64,000 nucleotides of DNA from Candidatus Bathyarchaeota archaeon (GTDB lineage Archaea; Thermoproteota; Bathyarchaeia; Bathyarchaeales; Bathycorpusculaceae). The stretch spans positions 154,272 through 218,271 of the forward strand of contig JAOZHV010000044.1 in assembly GCA_026014725.1 (NCBI GenBank), written 5' to 3'. Of this stretch, positions 50,801 through 58,959 are shown in pieces. The notes under the pieces are model-generated. The model searched no databases. It was given only the letters and a program-made list of their open reading frames with translations, and had not been told where the DNA came from. A program made the position numbers and the translations under genes. Position 1 is the stretch's first letter; the number at the start of each line of letters is the position of its first letter.

Positions 50801-53488
50801 AACTGGCAAGACATACTAACTGTGCTTGAATGGTGCAGAAAGGTTCAGGGAGTATTCGGCGATATCCCTGTGCCAGAGGCATTCGCAAGTATTGCCGCAA
50901 AAGGACCAACAGCCGCACCTTCGAATGAGGAGTTATCCAAAAAACGGGACATAGCACTAACTGTTTTGGCTGATTTTGGAAAACGCTTTGAAAGTGAAAT
51001 GAAGTATCAAAACCAGTTATTGAAAGACTTGGAAATCCAAGTTATAAGTGAACGAATCCAAGCCTTCCGTGACCGCGTGGATGACTTGCAGGTTTGGATT
51101 GACTTTAAAGACATAAAAAACCGTTTTGCACTGCGAGGTTTAGATCAGTTCTTTAACCGTCTAGTTGAACAGAAGATTCCAGCAACTGATTTGGTGCCTG
51201 TTTTTCGACGAGGTGTCTATCAGGAATGGATAAACAACCTCTACAATGAGGACCCTAAACTGGGCAGGTTCCGCAGAGAGAACCATGAGCAACTAATCGC
51301 TGACTTTAGAAAACTTGACCAAGAACTTATCCGTCTTACCTCAAGCATGGTTATTGAAGCAGCCAACAGCAGAAAACCCCAAGACATCCTAATCCAAGCC
51401 GCTGACACAGAAGCAAATATCCTGTCAAAAGAGGCAGCCAAGAAGAGGCGATTGATGCCAATCCGCACGCTCATGCAAAAGATACCAAACTTGCTAGTTA
51501 AGCTCAAGCCATGTCTGCTGATGAGTCCAATTTCAGTCAGCCAGTTCCTTCCGCCTGACGCGAAGTTTGATTTGGTTCTCTTTGATGAGGCTTCACAACT
51601 TGTTCCAGAAGATGCCATCGGCGCAATCTATCGGGGAAAAGCCGTTGTTGTAGCAGGCGATAATAGGCAGTTGCCGCCCACGTCGTTCTTCCAAAAGAAC
51701 CTGCTTGATGACGTTGACTGGGATGAGCTAAGTGATGAAGACGTAGAAGTCTTCGACAGCATTCTAGACGAGTGTTTAGGTATCGGCTTGCCAGTTAAAA
51801 CTCTTCGTTGGCACTACCGCAGTAAACATGAAGGGTTAATCGCGTTCTCAAATCACCGTTTCTACGATGACACACTGATTACATTCCCAGCGGCAACAGC
51901 GCAACATGACAGTTTAGGCGTAAAACTTGTCTACGTACCCGACGGAATCTATGATAGGGGCGGCAAAAGAGACAACCCAAGAGAAGCCGAAAAAGTAGCT
52001 GATTTAGTCTTTGAACACTTCAAAAACTACCCAAAGAAAACATTAGGTGTCGTAACATTCAGCATTGCACAAATGAACGCAGTTGAAGAAGCCATCGACC
52101 GCCGACTAAAAGAAGAACCAGAATTTGAGCAGTTCTTTAAGGAAGACCGCTTGGAAGGCTTTTTCGTTAAGAACTTGGAAAACGTGCAAGGTGACGAAAG
52201 GGATGTCATATTCTTCAGTGTTGGGTATGGTTATGATGAAAATGGCAAAATCACTATGAACTTTGGTCCACTAAATAAGCCAGGTGGAGAACGACGGTTA
52301 AATGTTGCAGTAACACGGGCACGCGAGAAAGTATTGTTGATTACTTCGATTAAAGGTTCAGATATTGATCCAGATGCTCAAGCGCTAGGCGTTCAAACAC
52401 TACGCACCTACCTTGATTATGCCGAGCAAGGACCTGAAACTTATTCAGCCAAACGCAAAGATGGAGAGTTTGACTCAATGCTAGATGAAGACATCGCCGC
52501 TGAAATTAAAAAGATGGGCTATGATATTGTTCCGCAAGTAGGTTGTAGTGGATACAAGATAGACATAGGTGTGGTTGATCCTGTTAATCGGGGCAGTTTT
52601 CTGCTTGGTGTAGAATGCGATGGTGAAACATACAGGTCAATCAATAGCGCACGGGACCGCGACAGATTACGCGAACAAGTACTGAGGCAACTGGGCTGGC
52701 GTATTCACCGCGTTTGGTCTCCAGCTTGGGTTGCACGCCGCGACTCTGAAATCCGAAGATTAAAAGAAGCGCTTGAGCAAGCCCAAAAACAGCAGATAGA
52801 AAAGTTCTCTCAAATACCAATCGTTGACAAAGGTTCTGCGCCCTCAGTTGATGTTCAGAAAATCCAGTTTGCAGGAATCGAAAAGATTGGAGTGCCCTAC
52901 AAAGTTCACCCGCTTAAAGCAACTTACAGTCCCTACATCAAGGTTACCACAGCAAAATCCACATACGATTCAAAACAGAAAAACCAATTCCACTTCCCGG
53001 AGAACCGTGCAAACCAAACCAAACTTCTATATGAACTCATACAAAACGAGGGACCAGTTCACTTTGATTATGCTGTTGAACGTTTAGCTGCCACATGGGG
53101 TATAAAGCAGGTTACTCCGAAAATTGCGCATGCCGTCAAAGAGGCATTAAACAATCTGATTCGGGAGCAAAAAGTTGTAATTAAAGGCAGGTTCCTCTGG
53201 CCCCCGCAACTTAAAGAAACTCCTATTCGTGTTCCGATACAGGGCGTTCCAGAGTCTAAACGTAAGGCTCAGTACATTCCACCCGAAGAGATTGAGGCAA
53301 CTATGAAGATAATAGCGCAATATGCTTTAGGCATAAGCGACGATTCATTGATTAATGAAACAGCCAAAGTGTTTGGAATCAACCATTCAGGCAGTGAAGC
53401 TAAAGAAGTGTTCTCTGAAGTTCTAAAGAGGCTGATTAGGGAAAGAAAACTCGTCTGCAAAGATGACGGCGTAATTACCGCCGCTTAA
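47819..53488 (+). CDS. DUF4011-superfamily I helicase-Vsr-like nuclease-DUF3320 protein (candidate antiviral)
   Basis: 1,889 residues. In order: an N-terminal DUF4011 region (WKSRLIDLSKRNNLLYFRKT); SF1 motif I GPPGTGKSQT (residues 339-348); a long helical middle; motif II VLFDEASQ (about 1251), AGDNRQLPP, and the late motifs TLRWHYRSKHEGLIAFSN, NVQGDERDVIFFSVGYG and LNVAVTRAREKVLLI; a Vsr/MTES_1575-type nuclease domain near 1555-1660 (IVPQVGCSGYKIDIGVVDP, GVECDGETYRS, LGWRIHRVWSPAW); and DUF3320 near 1715-1775. Such single-gene helicase-nucleases are known in bacterial defence islands. A/C-rich codon use near the 5' end. Stop overlaps the convergent HAD gene by 4 nt. Confidence 0.88.
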   Translation: MCPLMTETLASSAMKRVEDWKSRLIDLSKRNNLLYFRKTKRGNLPITQPDQQKIFTALVVRKNRLEFFIPLQEPKSEKTNEKENGKNKNKTKTKPKTAKPQVTSAITQEPKRPTANQLVCGKIPCSDLENTLKSLQRRSLLDYRERGVRILHAAFGTLNWVDLETKENVQSPLILVPLELTRETIRQPYTIAVPPVEDEAVLNPALQVKLKNDYKIDLPALPEEWENQSLDDYFNSVEQAVSEMGWKVEPSVDLGLFSFQKLVIYKDLESNAALVTQHPIIKAIAGVRDEKLILDNLPDEKDVDKIQLPAKTYQVLDADSSQRVSIEYALRGQSFVMKGPPGTGKSQTIANIIAECIANGKSVLFVSDKMAALEVVYKRLSEVGLAHFCLELHSSKANKQEVVAELKRSLDENLVPRKLPSPHEFDRLIEYREALNGYVTALHEKHQYLQRSAYEVLSIISSLERVPFVPVGLTEIGTLTPQKMRELEELTMQLSKVWQVIEEPDFPWLGYHADKYNLEIRSELLTTLENISATLRALEQETEEFAAVLGVFPPETFARIQWLIETSNLLHESPKPEVYWLTNPDLEKLITEAKAYNEMSIWIKETRANLMQRYHPTLFELALTRSTEMKHALAALSKMLPAVNIEESEFLKKRETFLAFIKNTQVAAKKWNETAQALAPLLGLDGTDLTVTQLKQLSRIALLCFADDKPEPQWFDAKYLEQVQETVEKAKLQYQEYNLLKSRLEETYSDGIYELDLDELITRYSGPYQSGLKIFNSTYRKDQKQIAKITNDGKVPKAILNDLIDARRVKKLQAKIEASAETVRSLLGHYYHKTRTDFKGAEKAIELTKEVRNLSWATQIPETLLKILTTPTNPSPMIKNLGQELQASIEKWEQQIKDIEFLLPAKLSKADAAVTQTPISVLDEWVTETEKHLNHLCALTKETLATSKQEPENYKQLLDDLKNAEDMQKKEAKIIGEKAQLQEKFGSRFQSLETNWQDILTVLEWCRKVQGVFGDIPVPEAFASIAAKGPTAAPSNEELSKKRDIALTVLADFGKRFESEMKYQNQLLKDLEIQVISERIQAFRDRVDDLQVWIDFKDIKNRFALRGLDQFFNRLVEQKIPATDLVPVFRRGVYQEWINNLYNEDPKLGRFRRENHEQLIADFRKLDQELIRLTSSMVIEAANSRKPQDILIQAADTEANILSKEAAKKRRLMPIRTLMQKIPNLLVKLKPCLLMSPISVSQFLPPDAKFDLVLFDEASQLVPEDAIGAIYRGKAVVVAGDNRQLPPTSFFQKNLLDDVDWDELSDEDVEVFDSILDECLGIGLPVKTLRWHYRSKHEGLIAFSNHRFYDDTLITFPAATAQHDSLGVKLVYVPDGIYDRGGKRDNPREAEKVADLVFEHFKNYPKKTLGVVTFSIAQMNAVEEAIDRRLKEEPEFEQFFKEDRLEGFFVKNLENVQGDERDVIFFSVGYGYDENGKITMNFGPLNKPGGERRLNVAVTRAREKVLLITSIKGSDIDPDAQALGVQTLRTYLDYAEQGPETYSAKRKDGEFDSMLDEDIAAEIKKMGYDIVPQVGCSGYKIDIGVVDPVNRGSFLLGVECDGETYRSINSARDRDRLREQVLRQLGWRIHRVWSPAWVARRDSEIRRLKEALEQAQKQQIEKFSQIPIVDKGSAPSVDVQKIQFAGIEKIGVPYKVHPLKATYSPYIKVTTAKSTYDSKQKNQFHFPENRANQTKLLYELIQNEGPVHFDYAVERLAATWGIKQVTPKIAHAVKEALNNLIREQKVVIKGRFLWPPQLKETPIRVPIQGVPESKRKAQYIPPEEIEATMKIIAQYALGISDDSLINETAKVFGINHSGSEAKEVFSEVLKRLIRERKLVCKDDGVITAA

Positions 53489-54165
53489 TCCTCATTTAGT
53501 TTCTTTATTAAAGTCGGCAAATCAGTCATTACTGTGATTATATAGTTTGCGCCGCTGGTTTTTAGTTGCTCAACAGTAGAGAAACCAGTCGGAAAACCGA
53601 CAGCGACGGCTTTGAGGTCTTTAGCACTCTGCATATCTGCGGTACTATCTCCCACAATCACAGTAGCTTGTGGTTCCACACCTAAAGTTTTAAGCGCTAA
53701 TTCAAACTGTTCAGTGTTAGGCTTAACATATTTCACTCGGTCTCTTGGAACCGTAATGCTGAAATACTCATTAATTTTGAAACGTTGCAGAATGTAGTTG
53801 GCTGCTTTTTCGCTATTGGAAGTGCATAAGCCCATTTTGAGATTCATGCGCTTTAACTCTTTTAACGTTTCAACTGCTCCTGGCAGCAAACTTGTAGTTG
53901 AGGCGGATTCAATTTCATACGTCTCTGCAATAGCCAATGTTTGATTGCGGATTTGCTCGAATGTTTCGGCTGATTTTCCTTTATTTTTCATCAAGATTTC
54001 TGCTTTTTTCAGCATTTCAAAAATACTTTCATTAACGTTTAGAACCGAAGCGGGAACGCCTATCCGCATCAAGTAGTCTCTGACTTCTGCGCGCAAAGCT
54101 TTGTAGTCTAGGTTAAAATGGGCAAGGGTTCCATCTAAATCGAATATTACTGCTTGAATGGGCAC
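53485..54165 (-). CDS. HAD-superfamily phosphatase (phosphoglycolate-phosphatase-like)
   Basis: 226 residues: the nucleophile motif VIFDLDGTLAHF, the helical cap, motif II CTSNSEK, the lysine in KPNTEQFELAL and the acidic motif IVGDSTADMQSAKDLKAV. Substrate unknown; small phosphometabolite hydrolysis likely. Convergent with the helicase gene. Confidence 0.88.
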   Translation of the reverse strand: MPIQAVIFDLDGTLAHFNLDYKALRAEVRDYLMRIGVPASVLNVNESIFEMLKKAEILMKNKGKSAETFEQIRNQTLAIAETYEIESASTTSLLPGAVETLKELKRMNLKMGLCTSNSEKAANYILQRFKINEYFSITVPRDRVKYVKPNTEQFELALKTLGVEPQATVIVGDSTADMQSAKDLKAVAVGFPTGFSTVEQLKTSGANYIITVMTDLPTLIKKLNED

Positions 54166-54311
54166 TATTTGTTAGCTCCGTTTTGTGTTGTTCGCGGGTT
54201 TACACTTCGCTTACAGAGATATACTTTGTGGTTCGTCATCGTTTTTATGGAGTTATTGTAATAACAACTTTTAGGGGCTTCCGCTGGATTACAGGTAGCT
54301 TCACGGGTTTT

Positions 54312-54350
54312 GTTATTAGTTCTCTTGTGTTTTTGCGGTAAACTAATAAC
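54312..54350. promoter_or_regulatory. 10-bp perfect inverted repeat, possible operator
   Basis: GTTATTAGTT (54312-54321) and AACTAATAAC (54341-54350) are exact complements separated by 19 nt, 30 nt before the start of a small HTH-like gene. It could bind a dimeric regulator (possibly the small protein itself) or form a hairpin. Confidence 0.4.
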
Positions 54351-54379
54351 TGAAATAGCGTATTCACCGTTGATACAAA

Positions 54380-54613
54380 ATGAATTTAGATGAGTACACA
54401 AAAGAGAAGCTCTGGCAATTACTCGTCGAAGCCGTTCATGCATCAGTGATGTACCCAACCCACAAAGCCTACGTTCGAGACTCAATTCTACCTACCAATG
54501 TTGAAGTTACACCGGATGAACTTGTGCAGAGACTCGGTATGCCGCTTGGCGAAGCATTAGTGATTTTGAGTGAGTTGCAGCCAGACCGAAAAATTCAGCT
54601 TAGAGGACACTGA
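54380..54613 (+). CDS. Small HTH-like protein
   Basis: 77 residues. The C-terminal half (VTPDELVQRLGMPLGEALVI, LSELQPDRKIQLRG) reads like a small winged-helix domain; the N-terminal part is helical. No family recognised. Its last 14 nt overlap the convergent transporter ATPase gene. The opposite-strand frame over it is not protein-like. Confidence 0.55.
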   Translation: MNLDEYTKEKLWQLLVEAVHASVMYPTHKAYVRDSILPTNVEVTPDELVQRLGMPLGEALVILSELQPDRKIQLRGH

Positions 54614-55661
54614 CGCTCGAAGCTTTAAATGCGATATAAACTTCAGAGGCCAAGTTGAGGCCCATCTCTTTAAACGACCTCTTAGTAATCTGAACCACAA
54701 AAACTCTGCCCACATTCACTTTAATCTTAACAAGAGCACCCGAATCGGTTATCTCGCTGATTTTGCCCCTAAACACGTTTCTGGCGCTTGATTGAATAGG
54801 GCTCATTGAGAGGATGATGTCTTGCGGGCTGACAAAAATCGATGTTTCGCCGTGGCTTTGAGTTGTAACCTCAATATGCACGCCGTTACCGATGTCCACT
54901 ATCGTTGTCCCTTCTGCTGATGACTGAGCGACTCCCCTGAAAGTGTTATCGACAGCGGCAAAACTTGCCAAGTTCCTTGAAAGCTTCCCGAAAATATCCA
55001 CTGGCAAACCCACCTCGGTAATTCTACCATTATTTATCAAAGCGATGCGACTGGGCAGAACCTTGGCTTGAAACATATTGTGGGTTGCTACGACAATTGT
55101 TGTTTTTAGCTCCTGATTGATTTTTACTATTGCTTCTTCGATTATCTGAGCGTTTTTCGGGTCCAAGTTTGCTGTGGGCTCATCCAAAAGCAAAAGTTTA
55201 GTTTTCAACACCAACGCTCTGGCTATGGCGACTCTTTGCTGTTCTCCGCCTGAAAGCTTTTTCGCCGAGCGCTTCTCAAAACCCTCCAGCTTCACAATTT
55301 GAAGCGCTTCTTTGACTGCCTCATCGCACTGTGATTTCGGAATTTTTCTAATTTTTAACCCGTAAGCCACATTATCGTAAACTGAAGCATCAAAGAGAGC
55401 GGTCTTTTGGAATACTAAAGTGCTTTGACGGCGGAACTCTTCAGCATTTTTCTGGTTGACATTTATGTTTTCGAAGGTTACTTCTCCCCCAGTCGGGTGC
55501 TCAAGGAAGGCGAGAATTTTTAGTATTGTGGATTTTCCTGAACCGTTGGGACCAAGCAAAGCCAGGATTTCACCTTGGTGAACCTGCAAGTTGACATTAT
55601 CCAACGCCACAGTATCAGCGAATAATTTGGTTACATTTTTTAATTCAGCGATTACACTCAA
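54600..55661 (-). CDS. Tungstate/molybdate ABC transporter ATPase
   Basis: 353 residues from the TTG at 55661 (AAGGAGAG eight nt upstream, over the end of the permease gene); an upstream ATG at 55694 would overlap the permease. Walker A GPNGSGKST, signature LSGGEQQRVAIARAL, Walker B LLLDEPTANLD, then a C-terminal TOBE oxyanion domain (RNVFRGKISEITDSGALVKI). With the permease and binding protein it forms a Tup/Wtp-type importer. Confidence 0.9.
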   Translation of the reverse strand: MSVIAELKNVTKLFADTVALDNVNLQVHQGEILALLGPNGSGKSTILKILAFLEHPTGGEVTFENINVNQKNAEEFRRQSTLVFQKTALFDASVYDNVAYGLKIRKIPKSQCDEAVKEALQIVKLEGFEKRSAKKLSGGEQQRVAIARALVLKTKLLLLDEPTANLDPKNAQIIEEAIVKINQELKTTIVVATHNMFQAKVLPSRIALINNGRITEVGLPVDIFGKLSRNLASFAAVDNTFRGVAQSSAEGTTIVDIGNGVHIEVTTQSHGETSIFVSPQDIILSMSPIQSSARNVFRGKISEITDSGALVKIKVNVGRVFVVQITKRSFKEMGLNLASEVYIAFKASSVSVL

Positions 55662-55675
55662 TCTGAACACTCTCC

Positions 55676-56395
55676 TTACTGAGGCGACCTCCAAACAACC
55701 AGAGCCATTTTGATTCGGCGAGCACCAATTACTACAATGTTAATTAAGAAAACAATTATCATCAATAGTATTCCTAGCGCAATTGCGAAACCAATATCGT
55801 TTGTTTGCGTGTATCTAGAAATAGCTGTTGTCAAGACATCAGTTAACCCTGCTATGTTACCGCCCACCAGCAACGCCACGCCTAACTCAGCAATGGCTCG
55901 GTTAAAGCTAGCAATGTTTGACAGTAACACTCCGTTCACTGCTTCTTTTAAAACGACAATTGAGGCATGTGATTCTGAAGCACCGAGCGTTTTTGCAAGA
56001 GTCAGGATTTCTGGGTCAACTGATTCTATTGCGGTTATCAAAATACTAATCAGTATTGGAGTTACAAGAACGGCTTCGCCGATGATAATGGCGGCTGGTG
56101 TATAGAGCAAACCCAAAAAGCCTAGTGGTCCGCTCTTTGAGAATATTAGAAAGAGAACCAAACCCAACACTACCGTGGGTATGGCTATTAATGAGTTAAA
56201 GAAACCTTTCACGATGGTCTTGCCGCGGAAGTCTCTTAAGCCGATTAGCATAGCGATTGGGGTTCCCCATAACGCAGCCAAGATGACGGCGACTCCTGAA
56301 AAAAGCAGTGAGCGATAGACTATTCCGTAAAGCGTTGGGTCTCCTGTTATGATTAAGCGTCCAGCTTCTATTATACCGCCAAGTACATCGACCAA
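55676..56395 (-). CDS. tupB: Tungstate/molybdate ABC transporter permease
   Basis: 239 residues with about six helices and the permease EAA-like loop (ILTLAKTLGASESHASIVVL then AVNGVLLSNIASFNRAIAELG). The extended TupB-like form (LLVGGNIAGLTDVLTTAIS) favours tungstate over ModB. A 12-nt gap separates it from the binding-protein gene. Confidence 0.88.
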   Translation of the reverse strand: MVDVLGGIIEAGRLIITGDPTLYGIVYRSLLFSGVAVILAALWGTPIAMLIGLRDFRGKTIVKGFFNSLIAIPTVVLGLVLFLIFSKSGPLGFLGLLYTPAAIIIGEAVLVTPILISILITAIESVDPEILTLAKTLGASESHASIVVLKEAVNGVLLSNIASFNRAIAELGVALLVGGNIAGLTDVLTTAISRYTQTNDIGFAIALGILLMIIVFLINIVVIGARRIKMALVVWRSPQ

Positions 56396-56407
56396 ATTTG
56401 TCGTCCT

Positions 56408-57421
56408 CTAAGTGTAGAGTTCTGGGTAGCCATTTCTGTATTGCTGTGGACATTCGGTGCCGTTAAAGAAAGCGGCGCTTTGTATCCAACTTACGATTGG
56501 TTGTGGCGCGTTATCTTTTAGTGGTTGCACTGCACCGTAGAATAAGCTTTGACCGTAGTCTGCTTTGCCGTAGTTTTCTATGAACTGTTGCGTTTCAGAC
56601 GAAACCAGGTACTTTATGAAATCCATTGCATCAACATAGTTTATCTTGTCGTGAATGGTTTGGTTTGCTGGCACCGTCTGGTTTACTGCCATGACGCTGT
56701 AGACATTAAGTAAAGATTTTTCTTCAGTTAATAGGGCAGTTAACGAAATTGAGTTGTCTTTTTCGAATTTGAGGAATGTACCTATGTCTGATAATGTGTA
56801 AGCGTTTTTTTGGTCAGCCACAGTTAAGGTTGCTCCCATACCTTGACCAACGTTGGCGTACCATGGTTGCGTTGAGATTTCGGTATAGTTGTAACCTGCG
56901 GCTTTCCAGAGGGCTTGCTCTTTGCTGTGCGTGCCTGAGTTGTCGCCTCTTGAAATCCAGATTTTGGTTTGTCCTGACTGGTCAGTAAGGTTTCCTCCGT
57001 AGTTGGCTATGGCTCTGAGTGCTTGGTTTGTGGCTTTGCCCTCTATTCGTGCGGGGTCGTTTTCTGGCCCAACTATAGTGAAGTAGTTGTAGGCGATGAT
57101 TTTGCGGTTTAATCCCCAGCCTTGCTCGAGAAAGGTTAGTTCTTGGGCGGGTGCATGGACAAGGATGAGGTCTGCGTCGCCGTTTTTGGCGTGTTGTATT
57201 GCGATTCCTGTTCCTGCGGCTATGATGTTTATGTCTATGTCTGTGTGTTTAGTTTCGTAGTCTTTTTCGAGTAATTCGAGGAGCCCTGTATCGTATAGGC
57301 TTGTGGTGACGGATATTATTAGACGCCTTTTGGGCGATAGCTCAAAATATGCTATTGTTCCCGCTATAACAACGATTGTTGCAAGAACTGCTGCGGCGAG
57401 TAGTTTTTGCCATGTTTTCAT
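56408..57421 (-). CDS. tupA: Tungstate-type ABC transporter substrate-binding protein
   Basis: 337 residues: an N-terminal helix (LLAAAVLATIVVIAGTIAYF) as signal or lipid-free anchor, then the TupA core. VTTSLYDTGLLELLEKDY resembles the TTS-DSGLL oxyanion loop of tungstate-binding proteins, with AAGTGIAIQHAKNGDADLIL and RGDNSGTHSKEQALW as further conserved segments. First gene of the importer operon, divergent from the ModE-like regulator. Confidence 0.9.
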   Translation of the reverse strand: MKTWQKLLAAAVLATIVVIAGTIAYFELSPKRRLIISVTTSLYDTGLLELLEKDYETKHTDIDINIIAAGTGIAIQHAKNGDADLILVHAPAQELTFLEQGWGLNRKIIAYNYFTIVGPENDPARIEGKATNQALRAIANYGGNLTDQSGQTKIWISRGDNSGTHSKEQALWKAAGYNYTEISTQPWYANVGQGMGATLTVADQKNAYTLSDIGTFLKFEKDNSISLTALLTEEKSLLNVYSVMAVNQTVPANQTIHDKINYVDAMDFIKYLVSSETQQFIENYGKADYGQSLFYGAVQPLKDNAPQPIVSWIQSAAFFNGTECPQQYRNGYPELYT

Positions 57422-57451
57422 GTTAAGCTACCGTTGTGTTTGCTCATACAT

Positions 57452-57476
57452 ATCATTAACCTTATAAACCTTACCA
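57452..57476. promoter_or_regulatory. Near-palindromic shared TATA region of tupA and the ModE-like gene
   Basis: AACCTTATAAACCTTA (57459-57474) reads TAAGGTTTATAAGGTT on the other strand, giving a TATA box in both directions. It lies about 30 nt from the TTG of the regulator (57495), consistent with a leaderless mRNA, and about 45 nt from the tupA ATG (57421). An operator for the regulator may overlap it. Confidence 0.5.
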
Positions 57477-57494
57477 CAAATAACTTAAATTGAA

Positions 57495-58052
57495 TTGTTA
57501 GCCAACAAAAAACATAAACTTTCATGCAAGGCGTGGATTGAATATAAAGGTAAACCCCTAATTGGTAAAGGCGGGGCAGAAATTCTGCAAACAATTGATG
57601 CTGAAAATTCGATTTCTAAAGCGGCTGAAACGTTGGGTATGTCTTACCGTTACATGTGGAACTACATACAAGAAATCCAAAGCGCCATGGGCCAGCAGAT
57701 TGTTGAAACCTATAAGGGTGGAAAAGCTGGCGGTGGCGGTGCGCGGTTGACTGCTTTGGGCAAAAGTTTGCTTGATGAGTATAAGCAAGTGGAGGATTAT
57801 TTGGATAAGGTTTTGTCTGCTAGTGGTGTTTTGGAGTTGGAAGGTTTGAAGTTGAGTGCGCGGAATCGTTTGAAGGGTAAAGTTGTTGCCGTTGAGAAAG
57901 AAGAAATAACGGCGAAAGTTAAGGTTGAAGTCGCAATGCCTGTAACCATAACATCAGTGATAACTAAAGATGCAGTTGAGGATTTAGATATTAAAGTAGG
58001 CGATGAAGTTACTGTAATCGTGAAATCAACCGAAATCATGATTGCGAAGTAG
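57495..58052 (+). CDS. modE: ModE-like molybdate/tungstate-responsive regulator
   Basis: 185 residues: a LysR/ModE-type HTH (GGAEILQTIDAENSISKAAE, LGMSYRYMWNYIQEIQS), the GKAGGGGARLTALGKSLL wing, and a C-terminal Mop/TOBE domain (SARNRLKGKVVAVEKEEITA, PVTITSVITKDAVEDLDIKV) that binds the oxyanion. It likely represses the divergent tup operon when the metal is plentiful. Confidence 0.9.
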   Translation: MLANKKHKLSCKAWIEYKGKPLIGKGGAEILQTIDAENSISKAAETLGMSYRYMWNYIQEIQSAMGQQIVETYKGGKAGGGGARLTALGKSLLDEYKQVEDYLDKVLSASGVLELEGLKLSARNRLKGKVVAVEKEEITAKVKVEVAMPVTITSVITKDAVEDLDIKVGDEVTVIVKSTEIMIAK

Positions 58053-58057
58053 GTTTC

Positions 58058-58609
58058 TTATTCTACTACGTACCTGTAGGTTACGTGTTCGCCTGCTGTT
58101 TGGCTTTGTCGTGTGATTTTGAGGACGTCGCCGGGTTTTGCGCCTATTACTTTGACTGCGGGGTCGCCTGATTTTATTTGTGGCATTTGGTAGGGTTTGA
58201 CTTTGAATTGTGCGAGGAGTTGGTTTTTCTCTTTTTCGCTTAGGATTTCGTGGAAGGGCACTAGTGCATGTTCAAAGATGTCGAAGACGGGGAAGGATTT
58301 TGGTAGCAATTCGACGTTTTTCTTTTTTGCGCCAAGTTTGACTGCGTGGGTGTAGCGTCCTTCTGTGACTACGATGGCTCGGTCGATTTCTTTTTCTTTC
58401 ATTATTTTGTAGAGGGTATTCATTGCTGCGATACCGACTGTTGCCTCGCCTAGAATGCACCAGACTAGTGCTTTTTCTTTGTCTTGTGGAATTTCGATGA
58501 TGTAGGCGTATGCGCCTTCATATTTTTGTTTTTCAATTAGCTTGTACTTTCTAAGCTTGATTAGGACTTCTGCTTTGCGTTCTTCGATTGTTTGAACTTT
58601 CGTTTTCAA
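58058..58609 (-). CDS. rpo5: RNA polymerase subunit Rpo5/RpoH with N-terminal Rpb5-like jaw domain
   Basis: 183 residues from the TTG at 58609 (GAGGT seven nt upstream; an ATG at 58654 would add 15 residues). The last 75 residues are classical Rpo5: HALVPFHEILSEKEKN, QMPQIKSGDPAVKVIGAKPG, KITRQSQTAGEHVTYRYVV. Archaeal Rpo5 normally has only this part (about 75-85 residues). Here another 105 residues precede it and align in order with the eukaryotic Rpb5 jaw: ALVWCILGEATVGIAAMNTL, MKEKEIDRAIVVTEGRYTHA, FDIFEHALVP. The gene is not next to rpoB/rpoA; it is convergent with the ModE-like gene. Confidence 0.85.
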   Translation of the reverse strand: MKTKVQTIEERKAEVLIKLRKYKLIEKQKYEGAYAYIIEIPQDKEKALVWCILGEATVGIAAMNTLYKIMKEKEIDRAIVVTEGRYTHAVKLGAKKKNVELLPKSFPVFDIFEHALVPFHEILSEKEKNQLLAQFKVKPYQMPQIKSGDPAVKVIGAKPGDVLKITRQSQTAGEHVTYRYVVE

Positions 58610-58850
58610 ACCACAAACCTCAAGGTGAGAATACTCGCAACCTAAAACAAACATTTACCCTTAAACTTTTCTCTTTAAAAGTACGGCGAAATCAACGAAA
58701 AACGTTCTATTTCTAAAAATTAAATGTTTTACTGATTTTTTGTATGTTTTTTGAGAAAAACTAGCCGTTCTGGGGTTTAGGGCATTTTTAGTGGTCTATA
58801 ACAAGGGCTTCTATTAGAAAGAGGGGAGCAATAACGGTTGCGATTTTTTT

Positions 58851-58934
58851 CTATAGCCCCCTTATTTAGGGGCGGTTTAACGCTGCGCCGCTAAAGTTCT
58901 GTTGCTCTGCCAGTAGACCCTATCCCCCTATATA
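58851..58934 (-). repeat. 85-nt conserved block, inverted copy D
   Basis: CTATAGCCCCCTTATTTAGG at the start and CCTATCCCCCTATATA at the end: the reverse complement of 40971-41055 with about three differences. On the minus strand it is followed by the ACTTTAG/CGGCGC section shared with that copy. Part of a 540-nt gene-free gap (58655-59196). Confidence 0.85.
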
Positions 58935-58959
58935 AAGAGCGGAATTTTCAGGGATTTTT

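Noticed and set aside
54165-54485. 106-codon minus-strand frame
   Set aside because: Antisense to a better small gene and rich in rare combinations; its first half runs through the inverted repeat.
58062-58078. CTACTACGTACC as a member of the ACGTAC palindrome family
   Set aside because: It lies inside the rpo5 coding end (codons for Y-R-Y-V-V) and has no partner arm; chance match likely.
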